Below the pieces are notes generated by a model that was not told the DNA's origin, ran no database searches, and was given only the letters and a program-made list of their open reading frames with translations. The position numbers and the translations under genes are program-made. A DNA stretch of 64,000 nt from Mangrovicoccus algicola (GTDB lineage Bacteria; Pseudomonadota; Alphaproteobacteria; Rhodobacterales; Rhodobacteraceae): assembly GCF_014903745.1 (NCBI RefSeq), contig NZ_JACVXA010000001.1:100710-164709 (forward strand). The letters run 5' to 3'. Each line of letters opens with the position of its first letter. Position 1 is the first letter of the stretch. This document shows, piece after piece, positions 37,661 through 48,792 of this stretch.

Positions 37661-37674
37661 TAGCTAAGTAGCTA
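37661..37674. promoter_or_regulatory. tandem TAGCTA palindromes between hydrolase and arsR-type gene
   Basis: TAGCTA-AG-TAGCTA: two self-complementary hexamers 8 bp apart, filling most of the 16-bp gap between the divergent starts. A/T-rich in a high-GC genome. A likely operator for the adjacent ArsR-family protein; binding is inferred. Confidence 0.5.
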
Positions 37675-37675
37675 T

Positions 37676-38002
37676 ATGAATGGCGGCATGGACAGATCAA
37701 CCCAAATCCGCGCCATGGCCAGCACCCGGCGCCTGCGCATCCTGTCGCTGCTGGCCCGGCCGAAGGCGCAGTTCGGGCATCAGGAGTCCGCCGACCCAGA
37801 GGCGTTCGGGGTCTGCATGAGCCTGATCGCCGAGGCGCTGGCCGTCGCCCAGCCCACCGCCAGCAGACATCTCGAGATCCTGCGGCAGGCCGGGTTCATC
37901 ACGGTGCGCCGACACCTCAAATGGTCCTATTGCAAACGCGACGAGGCCGCGATCAGCGGCTACCTGGACTGGCTGCGCCGGGAGGTCGGGGGCGCCGGCT
38001 AG
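37676..38002 (+). CDS. ArsR family transcriptional regulator
   Basis: 108 residues. A winged helix-turn-helix: RLRILSLLARPKAQFG, GVCMSLIAEALAVAQPTASRHLEILRQAGFITVRRHLKWSYCKRDE. The recognition helix QPTASRHLEILRQAG is well conserved. There is no CxC metal site of ArsR/SmtB, so a non-metal signal is likely. Start at 37676 (MNGGMDRS) or 37688 (MDRSTQ); neither has a strong ribosome binding site. Paired with the divergent hydrolase. Confidence 0.85.
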   Translation: MNGGMDRSTQIRAMASTRRLRILSLLARPKAQFGHQESADPEAFGVCMSLIAEALAVAQPTASRHLEILRQAGFITVRRHLKWSYCKRDEAAISGYLDWLRREVGGAG

Positions 38003-38165
38003 GGGCTTTGCCCATCCGCCCGGCACGCCGACGGACCGGACCGGCACAGTCGCCCCCCGGAGCAGGACCCGCGCCCGACCTCCGCGGGCGCGGCGGCGGG
38101 TCGCTTGACACGCTTCCCGGCTGCTGTACCGCTGTGCCCGGACGCGGCCGAGGAAGGAACCGGAG

Positions 38166-39236
38166 ATGACGCAGGACGACAGGGTCAGGATCGTGCTTGC
38201 CCATTTCAGGCTCTGGGATCCGAAGGTCAGCGGAACCGCACCGGCCCGCGACGGCGGATTGCGGCTGCTGGATGCTGAGGGGGCGCCGCGCTGGCGGATC
38301 ATCCCGGGCGACCGGCCCGAGGCGGAATTCTGGAGCGCGATCCGCAACAGGGGCACCCGCCAGGTACGCAAGACCGCTGGCGCGCTGCTGCTGCGCCGGG
38401 ACCTGACCCCGGCCGAGACCGAAGCGCTGTGGCGGCGCGAGGATGCGCTCGACCCGCAGCGCGCGGTGGCGCTCTTCGCCCTGGCGGCAGGCGAGGCCGC
38501 GGCCGATGAGGCGCTGCGCCGGCCCGACTTCCTGATCCTCGGCACCATGAAGGGCGGCACGACCTCGCTTTACGACCACATCTGCCGCCACCCGCGCGTC
38601 GCCGCGCGCCGCCCCAAGGAGATCCACTATTTCTCGCTGCGCCGCGATCTCGGGGAAGACTGGTATCGCGGCTTCTTCGCCGGCAAGCGGCCCGGCGAGC
38701 TGACGGGCGAGGCCAGCCCCTCCTATTTCGACATTCCCCGCCCGGACATCCCCGCCCGGATCCGCGCGATGGCCCCCCGGGCGCATCTGTTCGCGATCCT
38801 CGCGGACCCGGCGCGCCGGGCGGTGTCGGAGTATTACCACAACCTGCGGATCGCGCGGAACGCGGCGCCCGACAGCGATTTCATCCGACCGCAGGACGTG
38901 CTGACCGCAGAGCGCGCCCGCGCCGATCTGGCGGCCGGGGCCTCCTATCTGCGCACCGGTTTCTACGAGACACGCCTGCCGCTGTGGCGCGAGGATCTCG
39001 ACGCCGGGCGCATGACCATCCTGACCCAGCGCGCGCTGAAGGCCGATCCCGTTGCCGTGACGCAGCAGGCCTGGGCGGCGCTCGGCCTGTCCCCGGTCCC
39101 GCTCGGGCCGGACAAGCTCAGGGTCCTCAACCGCAACAGCTATCCCGCGCCCGATGCCGGGCTGCAGGAATTCCTCTCCGACCTCTATGCCGGGACGGTG
39201 GCGGCGATGCAGCGCGATTACGGCGTGACGCTCTGA
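38166..39236 (+). CDS. sulfotransferase with N-terminal extension
   Basis: 356 residues. The sulfotransferase domain starts near residue 119: FLILGTMKGGTTSLYDHICRHP is the PAPS 5'-phosphosulfate loop, EIHYFSLRRDLGEDWYRGFF follows, and FAILADPARRAVSEYYH is at the 3'-phosphate motif. In that motif the usual first Arg (LRxPxxR) is Ala while the second Arg is kept, which may weaken PAPS binding. The first ~115 residues (WDPKVSGTAPARDGGLRLLD...) are not part of the standard domain and I do not recognise them. Acceptor unknown. It stands alone between the ArsR gene and the frameshifted gene. Confidence 0.8.
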   Translation: MTQDDRVRIVLAHFRLWDPKVSGTAPARDGGLRLLDAEGAPRWRIIPGDRPEAEFWSAIRNRGTRQVRKTAGALLLRRDLTPAETEALWRREDALDPQRAVALFALAAGEAAADEALRRPDFLILGTMKGGTTSLYDHICRHPRVAARRPKEIHYFSLRRDLGEDWYRGFFAGKRPGELTGEASPSYFDIPRPDIPARIRAMAPRAHLFAILADPARRAVSEYYHNLRIARNAAPDSDFIRPQDVLTAERARADLAAGASYLRTGFYETRLPLWREDLDAGRMTILTQRALKADPVAVTQQAWAALGLSPVPLGPDKLRVLNRNSYPAPDAGLQEFLSDLYAGTVAAMQRDYGVTL

Positions 39237-39245
39237 TCCCCCGGT

Positions 39246-39933
39246 TCAGCCCAGCCGGTTGAGCCCCTCCCCCGTCAGGATCGTCACCCTCGGGGTGATG
39301 ACCCCTTCCGGCCCCGGCGCCGCGGTGACCTGAAAGGTCGCGCCGCTGTCATGATGCCGTCCAGAAATCGGGTCGTCATAGTCGAGCAGAATGTTGATCG
39401 CGGTTCTGCAGGCCCCGTCTTCTTCCTGAAAAAGCGAAACGCGTGCGGCATGAAAAAAGGTTTCGCCGCCCGGCGGCAGCACGCCTGAATCGGCACCGCC
39501 GCCGTGACCGAATACCAGCGGTTCGCCGCGCGTGATCCTCTTGGGCTGAACGGACCGGACGATATTCACCGCAGGCGCATGCCCCACGTTCCGCGCCCTC
39601 AGTTCCACCTCGACCACCGCCTGTCCCGCCACTTCCGTCAGGCGGCATGCCGGCAGCGGAACGACCAGCCGGGGGGCGCATCTGGTTCCGCCCGATCTCC
39701 CGTGTCGCGGAGAATGTTTCCTCGCTCACCCGCAAGGTCCAGGCCACGAATGCCACAGCCATCGCGCTGACCAGCGCCGGGGCCACGCCGACCAGGGCCG
39801 TGATCCAGTCGGTCACCGTGTCCTGCCCGCCGACCGGCAGGATGCCCAGATGCACGAGGACCAGCGTCGTCCCCCCGATCCCCGCGACCGGACCGAGGCA
39901 GACCCCGTTGCGTTGATCCTTCCATCCCTTCAT
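39246..39933 (-). pseudogene. frameshifted membrane-protein gene
   Basis: The N-terminal part reads from 39933 (MKGWKDQRNGVCLGPVAGIG) through two membrane segments (GTTLVLVHLGILPVGG; ALVGVAPALVSAMAVAFVAWTL) to SATREIGRNQMRP. It then runs into a G/C homopolymer of six (39671-39676), after which this frame becomes an Arg/Gly-rich nonsense sequence. The neighbouring frame resumes at that point with RLVVPLPACRLTEVAGQAVVEVE and continues as a sensible beta-rich protein to GEGLNRLG (stop 39246). One base less in the run restores a single protein of about 228 residues. Function unknown. Sequencing error, true mutation and homopolymer slippage are all possible. Confidence 0.75.
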
Positions 39934-39960
39934 GGCCTCGCCTTTCCCCTGCCGGACATG

Positions 39961-39985
39961 AAAACGCGCGCCCGGGGGCGCGCGT
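39961..39985 (-). terminator. terminator after the PDH lpd gene
   Basis: On the minus strand ACGCGCGCC pairs with GGCGCGCGT, followed by TTTT. It starts 25 nt past the lpd stop. Confidence 0.75.
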
Positions 39986-40009
39986 CAAGCATTGCCAAAG
40001 CGAGGAAGC

Positions 40010-42049
40010 TCAGTGCTTCTTCTTCTTCGGCGGCATCAGGTCGGTGATCGTGCCCTCGAACATCTCGGCGGCGAAATTCAGCGTCTCCGACAGGGTCGGG
40101 TGGGCATGGATCGTGTGGCCCAGATCGACCGCATCCGCGCCCATCTCGATGGCCAGGGCGGCCTCCGCGATCAGGTCGCCCGCATTGGTCCCGACGATGC
40201 AGGCGCCGATGACGCGCTGGTCCTCGGGGTTGAAAAGCAGCTTGGTCATGCCCTCGGAGCGCCCGTTCGACAGCGCCTTGCCCGAGGCCGCCCAGGGGAA
40301 GACGCCCTTCTCATAGGCGATGCCCTTGGCCTTGGCTTCGGTCTCGGTCAGACCGCACCAGGCGACTTCCGGGTCGGTATAGGCCACCGACGGGATCAGC
40401 CGCGCGTCGAACCAGCGGTTCTCGCCGGCGCAGACCTCGGCCGCGACCTTGCCCTCATGCACCGCCTTGTGGGCCAGCATCGGCTGGCCGACCACGTCGC
40501 CGATGGCGAAGATATGGGCAACGCCGGTGCGCTGCTGCTTGTCGACCGGGATGAAGCCCCGCTCGTCCACCAGGACCCCCGCCTTCTCGGCATCGATCAG
40601 CTTGCCGTTGGGACGGCGGCCGACCGCGACCAGCATCATGTCGAACGTGTCCTCGAAGGTCTTGCCATCGGCGCCCTCGAAGGTGACTTTCAGCCCCTTC
40701 TTCTGCGCCTCGACATTGGTGACCTTGGTCTTGAGGAAGACATTCTCGTAGCGCCCGCCGATGCGGGTGGCCAGCGGCTTGACGATGTCCTTGTCGGCGC
40801 CGGGGATGATCTGGTCCATGAATTCCACGACCGTGATCTTCGCCCCGAGCGCGTCATAGACGCAGGCCATCTCCAGCCCGATGATGCCGCCGCCCAGCAC
40901 CAGCATCCGCTTGGGGATCTCGCGCAGCTCCAGCGCGCCGGTGCTGTCGACGATGCGCGGATCGTCCTTGGGAATGAACGGCAGGCTCACCGGCTCGGAC
41001 CCGGCCGCGATGATGCACTGGTCGAAGCTGACCGTCTTGGTCCCGTCCTCGCCCGCGACCTCGATCATGTTGGGCCCGGTGAACTTGCCCATGCCGCGCA
41101 CGACCTCGACCTTGCGCGCCTTGGACAGGCCGGTCAGCCCGCCGGTCAGCTGGCCGACCACCTTGTCCTTGAAGGCGCGGACCTCGTCGAGGTTGATCTT
41201 CGGCTTGGCGAAGCTGACGCCATGGGCGCCCATCTCCTCGGCCTCGGTGATCACCTTGGCGACATGCAGCAGCGCCTTCGACGGGATGCAGCCCACGTTC
41301 AGGCAGACCCCGCCCAGCACCGGATCCTTCTCGATCAGGATCACCTTCTTGCCCAGGTCGGCTGCCCGGAAGGCCGCCGTGTAGCCGCCGGGGCCGGAGC
41401 CCAGAACGACCACCTCGGCATGCAGGTCGCCCTTGCCCGAGGCGCTGCCGGTGGCGGCGACGGCGGCAGGCGCCGCCGGCGCAGCCGCGGCCTTGGGCGC
41501 CTCGACGGCGCCCGAGGACGCGCCCCCCTCGCCTTCCAGCACCATGATCAGCGACCCTTGCGAGACCTTGTCGCCCTCGGCGACCTTGATCTCCTTGACG
41601 GTGCCGGCGGACGGGGACGGCACTTCCATCGTCGCCTTGTCGGATTCCAGCTCGATCAGCGCATCCTCGGCGGCGACCGTGTCGCCCACCGAGACCAGCA
41701 CCGAGACCACCGGAACGTCGTCGAAATCGCCGATATCCGGCACGGTCACGTCGATCGTGCCGCCGCCTGCGGATTTCGCCTCCGGCGCGGCCGGGGCCTC
41801 GGACGGCGCCGCCTCGGCGCCTTCGGCCTCGAGGACGATGATGAGAGTGCCTTCCGACACCTTGTCGCCCTCGCCCACCTTGATCTCGGCGACCTTGCCG
41901 GCCGCCGGGGACGGCACTTCCAGCGTGGCCTTGTCGGATTCCAGCTCGATCAGCGGATCCTCGGCGGCGACCACGTCGCCCACCGAGACCAGGACCGACA
42001 CCACGGGCACATCGGTGAAATCACCGATATCGGGTACTTTGACATCCAT
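40010..42049 (-). CDS. lpd: dihydrolipoyl dehydrogenase with two N-terminal lipoyl domains
   Basis: 679 residues against about 465 for a plain E3. Residues 1-78 and 98-173 are two lipoyl domains, with Lys40 and Lys138 each in ELESDKAT. An Ala/Pro-rich hinge runs to about 207. The E3 part then starts AEVVVLGSGPGGYTAAFRAADLG, with redox Cys249/Cys254 in [30 protein letters not shown] for NAD and HAHPTLSETL for the active base. It follows aceF by 12 nt and serves pyruvate dehydrogenase. One lipoyl domain on E3 is known (Neisseria, Ralstonia); two in tandem is unusual. The hinge and domains may let E3 carry acetyl or electrons within the complex. Confidence 0.96.
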   Translation of the reverse strand: MDVKVPDIGDFTDVPVVSVLVSVGDVVAAEDPLIELESDKATLEVPSPAAGKVAEIKVGEGDKVSEGTLIIVLEAEGAEAAPSEAPAAPEAKSAGGGTIDVTVPDIGDFDDVPVVSVLVSVGDTVAAEDALIELESDKATMEVPSPSAGTVKEIKVAEGDKVSQGSLIMVLEGEGGASSGAVEAPKAAAAPAAPAAVAATGSASGKGDLHAEVVVLGSGPGGYTAAFRAADLGKKVILIEKDPVLGGVCLNVGCIPSKALLHVAKVITEAEEMGAHGVSFAKPKINLDEVRAFKDKVVGQLTGGLTGLSKARKVEVVRGMGKFTGPNMIEVAGEDGTKTVSFDQCIIAAGSEPVSLPFIPKDDPRIVDSTGALELREIPKRMLVLGGGIIGLEMACVYDALGAKITVVEFMDQIIPGADKDIVKPLATRIGGRYENVFLKTKVTNVEAQKKGLKVTFEGADGKTFEDTFDMMLVAVGRRPNGKLIDAEKAGVLVDERGFIPVDKQQRTGVAHIFAIGDVVGQPMLAHKAVHEGKVAAEVCAGENRWFDARLIPSVAYTDPEVAWCGLTETEAKAKGIAYEKGVFPWAASGKALSNGRSEGMTKLLFNPEDQRVIGACIVGTNAGDLIAEAALAIEMGADAVDLGHTIHAHPTLSETLNFAAEMFEGTITDLMPPKKKKH

Positions 42050-42061
42050 CGGGACTTCTCC

Positions 42062-43327
42062 TTACCACATCAGCTTGCGCATGTCGCCCAGCAGCGTCTT
42101 CAGCGTCACGCAGAAGCGGGCTGCCAGCGCGCCGTCGACGGCCCGGTGGTCATAGGACAGCGACAGGGGCTGCATCAGGCGCGGCACGAATTCCGAGCCG
42201 TTCCAGACCGGCGCCATCTTCGAGCGGGTCAACCCGAGGATCGCGACTTCCGGCGCATTGACGATCGGCGTGAAGGAGGTGCCGCCGATACCGCCCAGCG
42301 ACGAGATGGTGAAGGTCGCGCCCGACATGTCGCCGCCCTTCAGCTCGCCCTTGCGGGCCTTGCCGGACAGCTCCATCAGGTCCTTGGAGATCTCGACCAG
42401 GCCCTTGCGGTCGGCATCCTTGATCACCGGCACGACAAGCCCGTTCGGCGTGTCGGCGGCAAAGCCGATATTGTAGAAGTTCTTCTTGATCAGCTTGTCG
42501 CCATCGGGATGCACCGAGGAGTTCAGCTCCCAGTGTTCCTTCAGCGCCGAGACCGAGGCCTTGATCACGAAGGACAGCAGGGTCACGCGATAGCCGTTCT
42601 CCTTGGCCATCGTGTCCATTTCCTTGCGGTACTTGTCCAGATCGGTGATGTCCGCCTCGTCATTATGCGTGACGGCCGGGACATTCAGCCAGGAGCGGTG
42701 CAGCGCCGGGCCCGAGATCTTCTTGATCCGGGACATCTCCACGTTCTCGACGGGGCCGAATTTCGAGAAATCGACCGCCGGGACCGGCGGGATGCCCATG
42801 CCGCCCGAGACCGCGCCGCCCTTGGCAGGCGCCGCCGGGGCGGCCGCCTTCAGCGCCTTGGCGATGTCCTCGCGCAGGATGCGGCCCTTGCGGCCGGTGC
42901 CGTTCACCTTGGCCAGGTCCACGCCGACCTGCCGGGCGAAGGCCCGGACCGAGGGCGAGGCATGGGCCTTGGAGAACCCGCTATCGGTGACCGAGGCCGG
43001 GGCGGCGGCGGGGGCCGCCTTGGGCGCCTCCGCCTTGGGGGCCTCGGCTTTCGGGGCCTCCGCCTTCGGCTCTTCCTTGGCGGCCGGGGCCTCCGCGCCG
43101 TCCAGGATGATGATCAGCGATCCCTCGGACACGGTGTCGCCTTCGGAGACCTTGATCTCCTTGACGGTGCCTGCCGCGGGGGACGGGACTTCCAGGGTCG
43201 CCTTGTCGGATTCGAGTTCCAGCAGGGCGTCTTCCTCGGCCACGGTGTCGCCGACGGCGACCAGGATGCTCACCACCGGAACATCCTTGAAATCGCCGAT
43301 ATCCGGAACCTTAACTTCGATTGCCAT
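42062..43327 (-). CDS. aceF: pyruvate dehydrogenase E2, dihydrolipoyl acetyltransferase, one lipoyl domain
   Basis: 421 residues. There is one lipoyl domain (1-80, Lys42 in ELESDKAT) and a linker with the repeated KAEAP unit. A peripheral-subunit binding domain follows (ASPSVRAFARQVGVDLAKVNGTGRKGRI, about 133-160). The catalytic domain ends SYDHRAVDGALAARF, with the active His. It transfers the acetyl group to CoA and forms the core of the complex. ATG at 43327 preferred over 43333 because GAGGAG then sits at a normal distance. It lies between aceE and the two-lipoyl E3. Confidence 0.96.
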   Translation of the reverse strand: MAIEVKVPDIGDFKDVPVVSILVAVGDTVAEEDALLELESDKATLEVPSPAAGTVKEIKVSEGDTVSEGSLIIILDGAEAPAAKEEPKAEAPKAEAPKAEAPKAAPAAAPASVTDSGFSKAHASPSVRAFARQVGVDLAKVNGTGRKGRILREDIAKALKAAAPAAPAKGGAVSGGMGIPPVPAVDFSKFGPVENVEMSRIKKISGPALHRSWLNVPAVTHNDEADITDLDKYRKEMDTMAKENGYRVTLLSFVIKASVSALKEHWELNSSVHPDGDKLIKKNFYNIGFAADTPNGLVVPVIKDADRKGLVEISKDLMELSGKARKGELKGGDMSGATFTISSLGGIGGTSFTPIVNAPEVAILGLTRSKMAPVWNGSEFVPRLMQPLSLSYDHRAVDGALAARFCVTLKTLLGDMRKLMW

Positions 43328-43351
43328 AGTCATGTCTCCTCGTCCGCCGCC

Positions 43352-46009
<2,658 letters not shown>

Positions 46010-46310
46010 GGAATCTCTTCCCGTGCATGAAGCACACCAAGAGACTCCGCGAAACCGGCTCCTCCCAGTGCTGTTTTCCCCCGGGACGGTATTGCGGAAA
46101 CGGATGGGTTTCCAGCCCGGGCATTCAGATCGCGGCGGTTGTTTTCTTGCGCATTCCGGGTCGGCCCGTTATAAATGTTCTGCGCAAGAATGTTTCGCTC
46201 TTCGTCGTTGTTTTGCTGGCAATTCAAGGCACTAGGGGCCGAAGCCGACAGCGCTCTTTACCTACATGACAGATTTCCGGCCTGACACCCCCCTGACCGC
46301 ATATCCGCCC
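46010..46310. other. aceE leader region
   Basis: 301 bp between dld and aceE with no gene. It contains a 10-bp perfect inverted repeat (46144-46153 / 46181-46190) with an A/T-rich core that has TTATAA on both strands, a likely aceE promoter. No GTGATCAC operator is present. GGAAGAG precedes the aceE ATG. Confidence 0.55.
46144..46190. promoter_or_regulatory. 10-bp inverted repeat upstream of aceE
   Basis: TTCTTGCGCA (46144-46153) and TGCGCAAGAA (46181-46190), perfect complements, 27 bp apart, 135-181 bp upstream of the aceE ATG. The A/T-rich box TTATAA (46169-46174) falls between the arms, so a protein bound to both would cover a promoter. Too long a loop for a terminator. The regulator is unknown. 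Confidence 0.5.
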
Positions 46311-48020
46311 TTACAGGGCTGCATGGCCACAATTATCTGTCCCGTAATGCTTGTCACGCGACATTTTTCCTATGCCCGGATTCATCGAATTCGTCGGATC
46401 GCAGTCCCGGTAATGGGCGGCAAGCGCCGGCTTGGCCCGATACAGGTGGCCGACATTGTGTTCGGCCGGGTATTCCGCGCCCCGCGCATCGAGGATCGCC
46501 AGCATCTCCTCCTTCAGGGCCTTCGCATCCACGCCCTTGCGCAGGATATAGTCCTGATGCAGCACATGGCACAGGAAATGCCCGTAATAGAGCCGGGCCA
46601 CCAGTTTCTCGCCGATATGCGCGGGCAGCTGCTCCAGCCAGTCGCGGTCATTGCGGCGCAGCGCGATGTCCAGCGCCAGGATGTCCTCCACCTCCCCGGC
46701 ATGGACATGGCCATAGCGCACCGCCGCCCCCGCCGCGGCGAAGCGGTGCAGCCCGGCAATCCTGGCCTCGCGCGGGGTGCAGGCGAAGAAACCGCCCTCC
46801 TGCCCGTCGAAGATCGCGGGCAGCAGCGCCTCCGCCTCGGCGATGCCGCCATCATGCATCTTCAGGATCAGGTGGTGTTCATAGCGGTCGCGCCAGTCGC
46901 GCAGCCGTTGCGGCAGATGCTCCGGCCAGAGCCGCGCCAGCCCCTGCATGAACCGGTCGGTGAGCCCGCGGGTCGGCCCCCATTTGTTCAGCCGCGCGTC
47001 GATCGCCCCCTTCAGCGCGAAGAACCCCGGCAGCCGGTCGGTCCCCAGCTTGTCGATCATCACCACCGTGTCCTTGCCGTAGACCGCCGAGATCTCGAAG
47101 ACCTCGCGATGCATGTACTCGGCGGAAACCGGCAGCGTGCGGAATTCCGACAGGATGCGGCGGCGCAGCTCGGTCAGCTCGGCGGGATCGTTCGTGCCGA
47201 CATAGAACACCTGCTCGGCGCCGTTGACCGGGTAGGTGTCCAGCCGCAGGGCAAAGACCGCCAGCTTGCCCGCGCAGCCCGCCGCCTCGTGGAGCCGGCG
47301 CGCATCGGCATTGAACCGCGCCGGGCTGTCGGCCTCCACGTCGCGCACCCGCGCCGCGTAATCGGTATCGGAGGCCTTGCGATTGGTCGGCGCGGGGCTG
47401 TCATGGTCGTAGCGCCCCGCCTCCAGCCGCGTCAGGATCTCCTCGGGCGTGTCGCCCAGGTCGAGGCCGAGATGGTTCACCAGCTCCAGCTCCCCCGCCG
47501 CGGTGATCCGCGCGAAGAGCGACAGCTCGGTATAGCTCGGCCCCCGCTCCACCAGCGAGCCGCCGGAACTGTTGCAGACCCCGCCGGTGATCGACGCGCC
47601 GATGCAGCTTGACCCAATCTCGGAATGCGGCCGCCGCCCCAGCGGTTTCAGCAGCTTCTCCAGCGAGAACAGCGTCGCGCCCGGAAAGCTGAGGATCTGC
47701 CGCCCGCCCTGCAGCGTGTGGATCGCGTCCATCCGGCTGGTGCTGAGGATCACCACGCCGCGCCCGTAGCGGCCCTTGGGCGTCGAGCCCTCCGTCAGCC
47801 CGGTATTGGCCGCCTGCAGGATGACGATCCGGTCGGCGGCGACGCAGGCCTGAAGCACCCGCCACTGCTCCAGCAGCGTGCCGGGACGCACCACGGCCAG
47901 CGCCTCGCCCTCGCCCGAGCGGAACCCCTTGCGGAACCGTTCCGTCGCCTTCTCGCCGGTCAGCACATGGCGGCGTCCGACCGCGCGGCGCAGCGCCTCC
48001 AGTAGGTCCTGATCGGTCAT
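46311..48020 (-). CDS. dld: quinone-dependent D-lactate dehydrogenase
   Basis: 569 residues. The FAD-binding half has VILQAANTGLTEGSTP, LQGGRQILSFPGATLFSLEKLLKPLGRRPHSEIGSSCIGASITGGVCNSSGG (FAD pyrophosphate site) and RGPSYTELSLFA. The C-terminal half has the membrane-binding/cap region (NKWGPTRGLTDRFMQGLARLWPEHLPQRLRDWRDRYEHHLI) and a final DPTNSMNPGIGKMSR. It is a peripheral inner-membrane enzyme that oxidises D-lactate to pyruvate and reduces quinone. Same strand and 301 bp upstream of aceE, which consumes the pyruvate. Confidence 0.95.
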   Translation of the reverse strand: MTDQDLLEALRRAVGRRHVLTGEKATERFRKGFRSGEGEALAVVRPGTLLEQWRVLQACVAADRIVILQAANTGLTEGSTPKGRYGRGVVILSTSRMDAIHTLQGGRQILSFPGATLFSLEKLLKPLGRRPHSEIGSSCIGASITGGVCNSSGGSLVERGPSYTELSLFARITAAGELELVNHLGLDLGDTPEEILTRLEAGRYDHDSPAPTNRKASDTDYAARVRDVEADSPARFNADARRLHEAAGCAGKLAVFALRLDTYPVNGAEQVFYVGTNDPAELTELRRRILSEFRTLPVSAEYMHREVFEISAVYGKDTVVMIDKLGTDRLPGFFALKGAIDARLNKWGPTRGLTDRFMQGLARLWPEHLPQRLRDWRDRYEHHLILKMHDGGIAEAEALLPAIFDGQEGGFFACTPREARIAGLHRFAAAGAAVRYGHVHAGEVEDILALDIALRRNDRDWLEQLPAHIGEKLVARLYYGHFLCHVLHQDYILRKGVDAKALKEEMLAILDARGAEYPAEHNVGHLYRAKPALAAHYRDCDPTNSMNPGIGKMSRDKHYGTDNCGHAAL

Positions 48021-48171
48021 CGCGGGTCCTCCTTCGCAGCGCCCCGCGGGCGGCTGTTCCTGCCCCGCCTGTCGAACCAGACCGGCGCGCCTGCGTCAAG
48101 CGGGCTGCCGCCGCTGGCCCCGGGCCGCGCCTTGCGCGATACTGGCGCCGCAGCCAGTGGAGAACATGCCC

Positions 48172-48783
48172 ATGACCACCCCGCCCGCATCCGCCACCGC
48201 CCTGCCCGGCTGGGTCTTCGGCTACGGCTCGCTGGTCAACCACCTCACCCATGACAGCCGTCCGCTGCGCCCGGCGCGGCTGCGCGGCTGGCGGCGGGAA
48301 TGGTGCCTGACCGCGCTGCGCCCCGTGGCCTTCCTGTCGGTGCGCCCCGATCCGGGCGGGCGCATCGACGGGCTGGCGGCCGAGGTCCATCCCGATGCCT
48401 GGCCTGCGCTGGACCTGCGCGAACACGCCTATGACCGCCATGCGGCAGAGCTGGAAACCGCCCTGCCGGGACAGGCCGCGGTCTATGCCGTGGCCCCCCG
48501 GCACCGCGCCGCGGGCCCCGGCGGCGCCATCCTGCTGAGCTATCTCGACGTGGTGGCCGAAGGCTATGACCACCATTTCGGCGCGGCCGGGCTCGACGCC
48601 TTCTTCGCCACGACCGATGGCTGGGACCGGCCTGTCGCCGATGACCGCGCCGCGCCGCTCTATCCGCGCCACCGCGACGTGGCCGCCGGGCTGCGGGACA
48701 GGGTCGACGCGCATCTGGACCGGCTGGGCCTGTCCCCGTGTTCGGCGGAAATAACCCTCGCCAAAGCGGCGGGGCAGTTCTAG
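48172..48783 (+). CDS. gamma-glutamylcyclotransferase-like protein
   Basis: 203 residues. GWVFGYGSLVNHLTHDSRPLRPARLRGWRREW is the cyclotransferase substrate loop (YGSL), followed by LAAEVHPDAWPALDLREHAYDRH with the acidic residue expected for catalysis (near GGCT/ChaC Glu). It may open gamma-glutamyl peptides or glutathione to 5-oxoproline; many relatives are uncharacterised. ATG at 48172 is 9 nt past GGAG; GTG/ATG further upstream are alternatives. The next gene starts 9 nt after its stop. Confidence 0.8.
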   Translation: MTTPPASATALPGWVFGYGSLVNHLTHDSRPLRPARLRGWRREWCLTALRPVAFLSVRPDPGGRIDGLAAEVHPDAWPALDLREHAYDRHAAELETALPGQAAVYAVAPRHRAAGPGGAILLSYLDVVAEGYDHHFGAAGLDAFFATTDGWDRPVADDRAAPLYPRHRDVAAGLRDRVDAHLDRLGLSPCSAEITLAKAAGQF

Positions 48784-48792
48784 GAACCCCGC

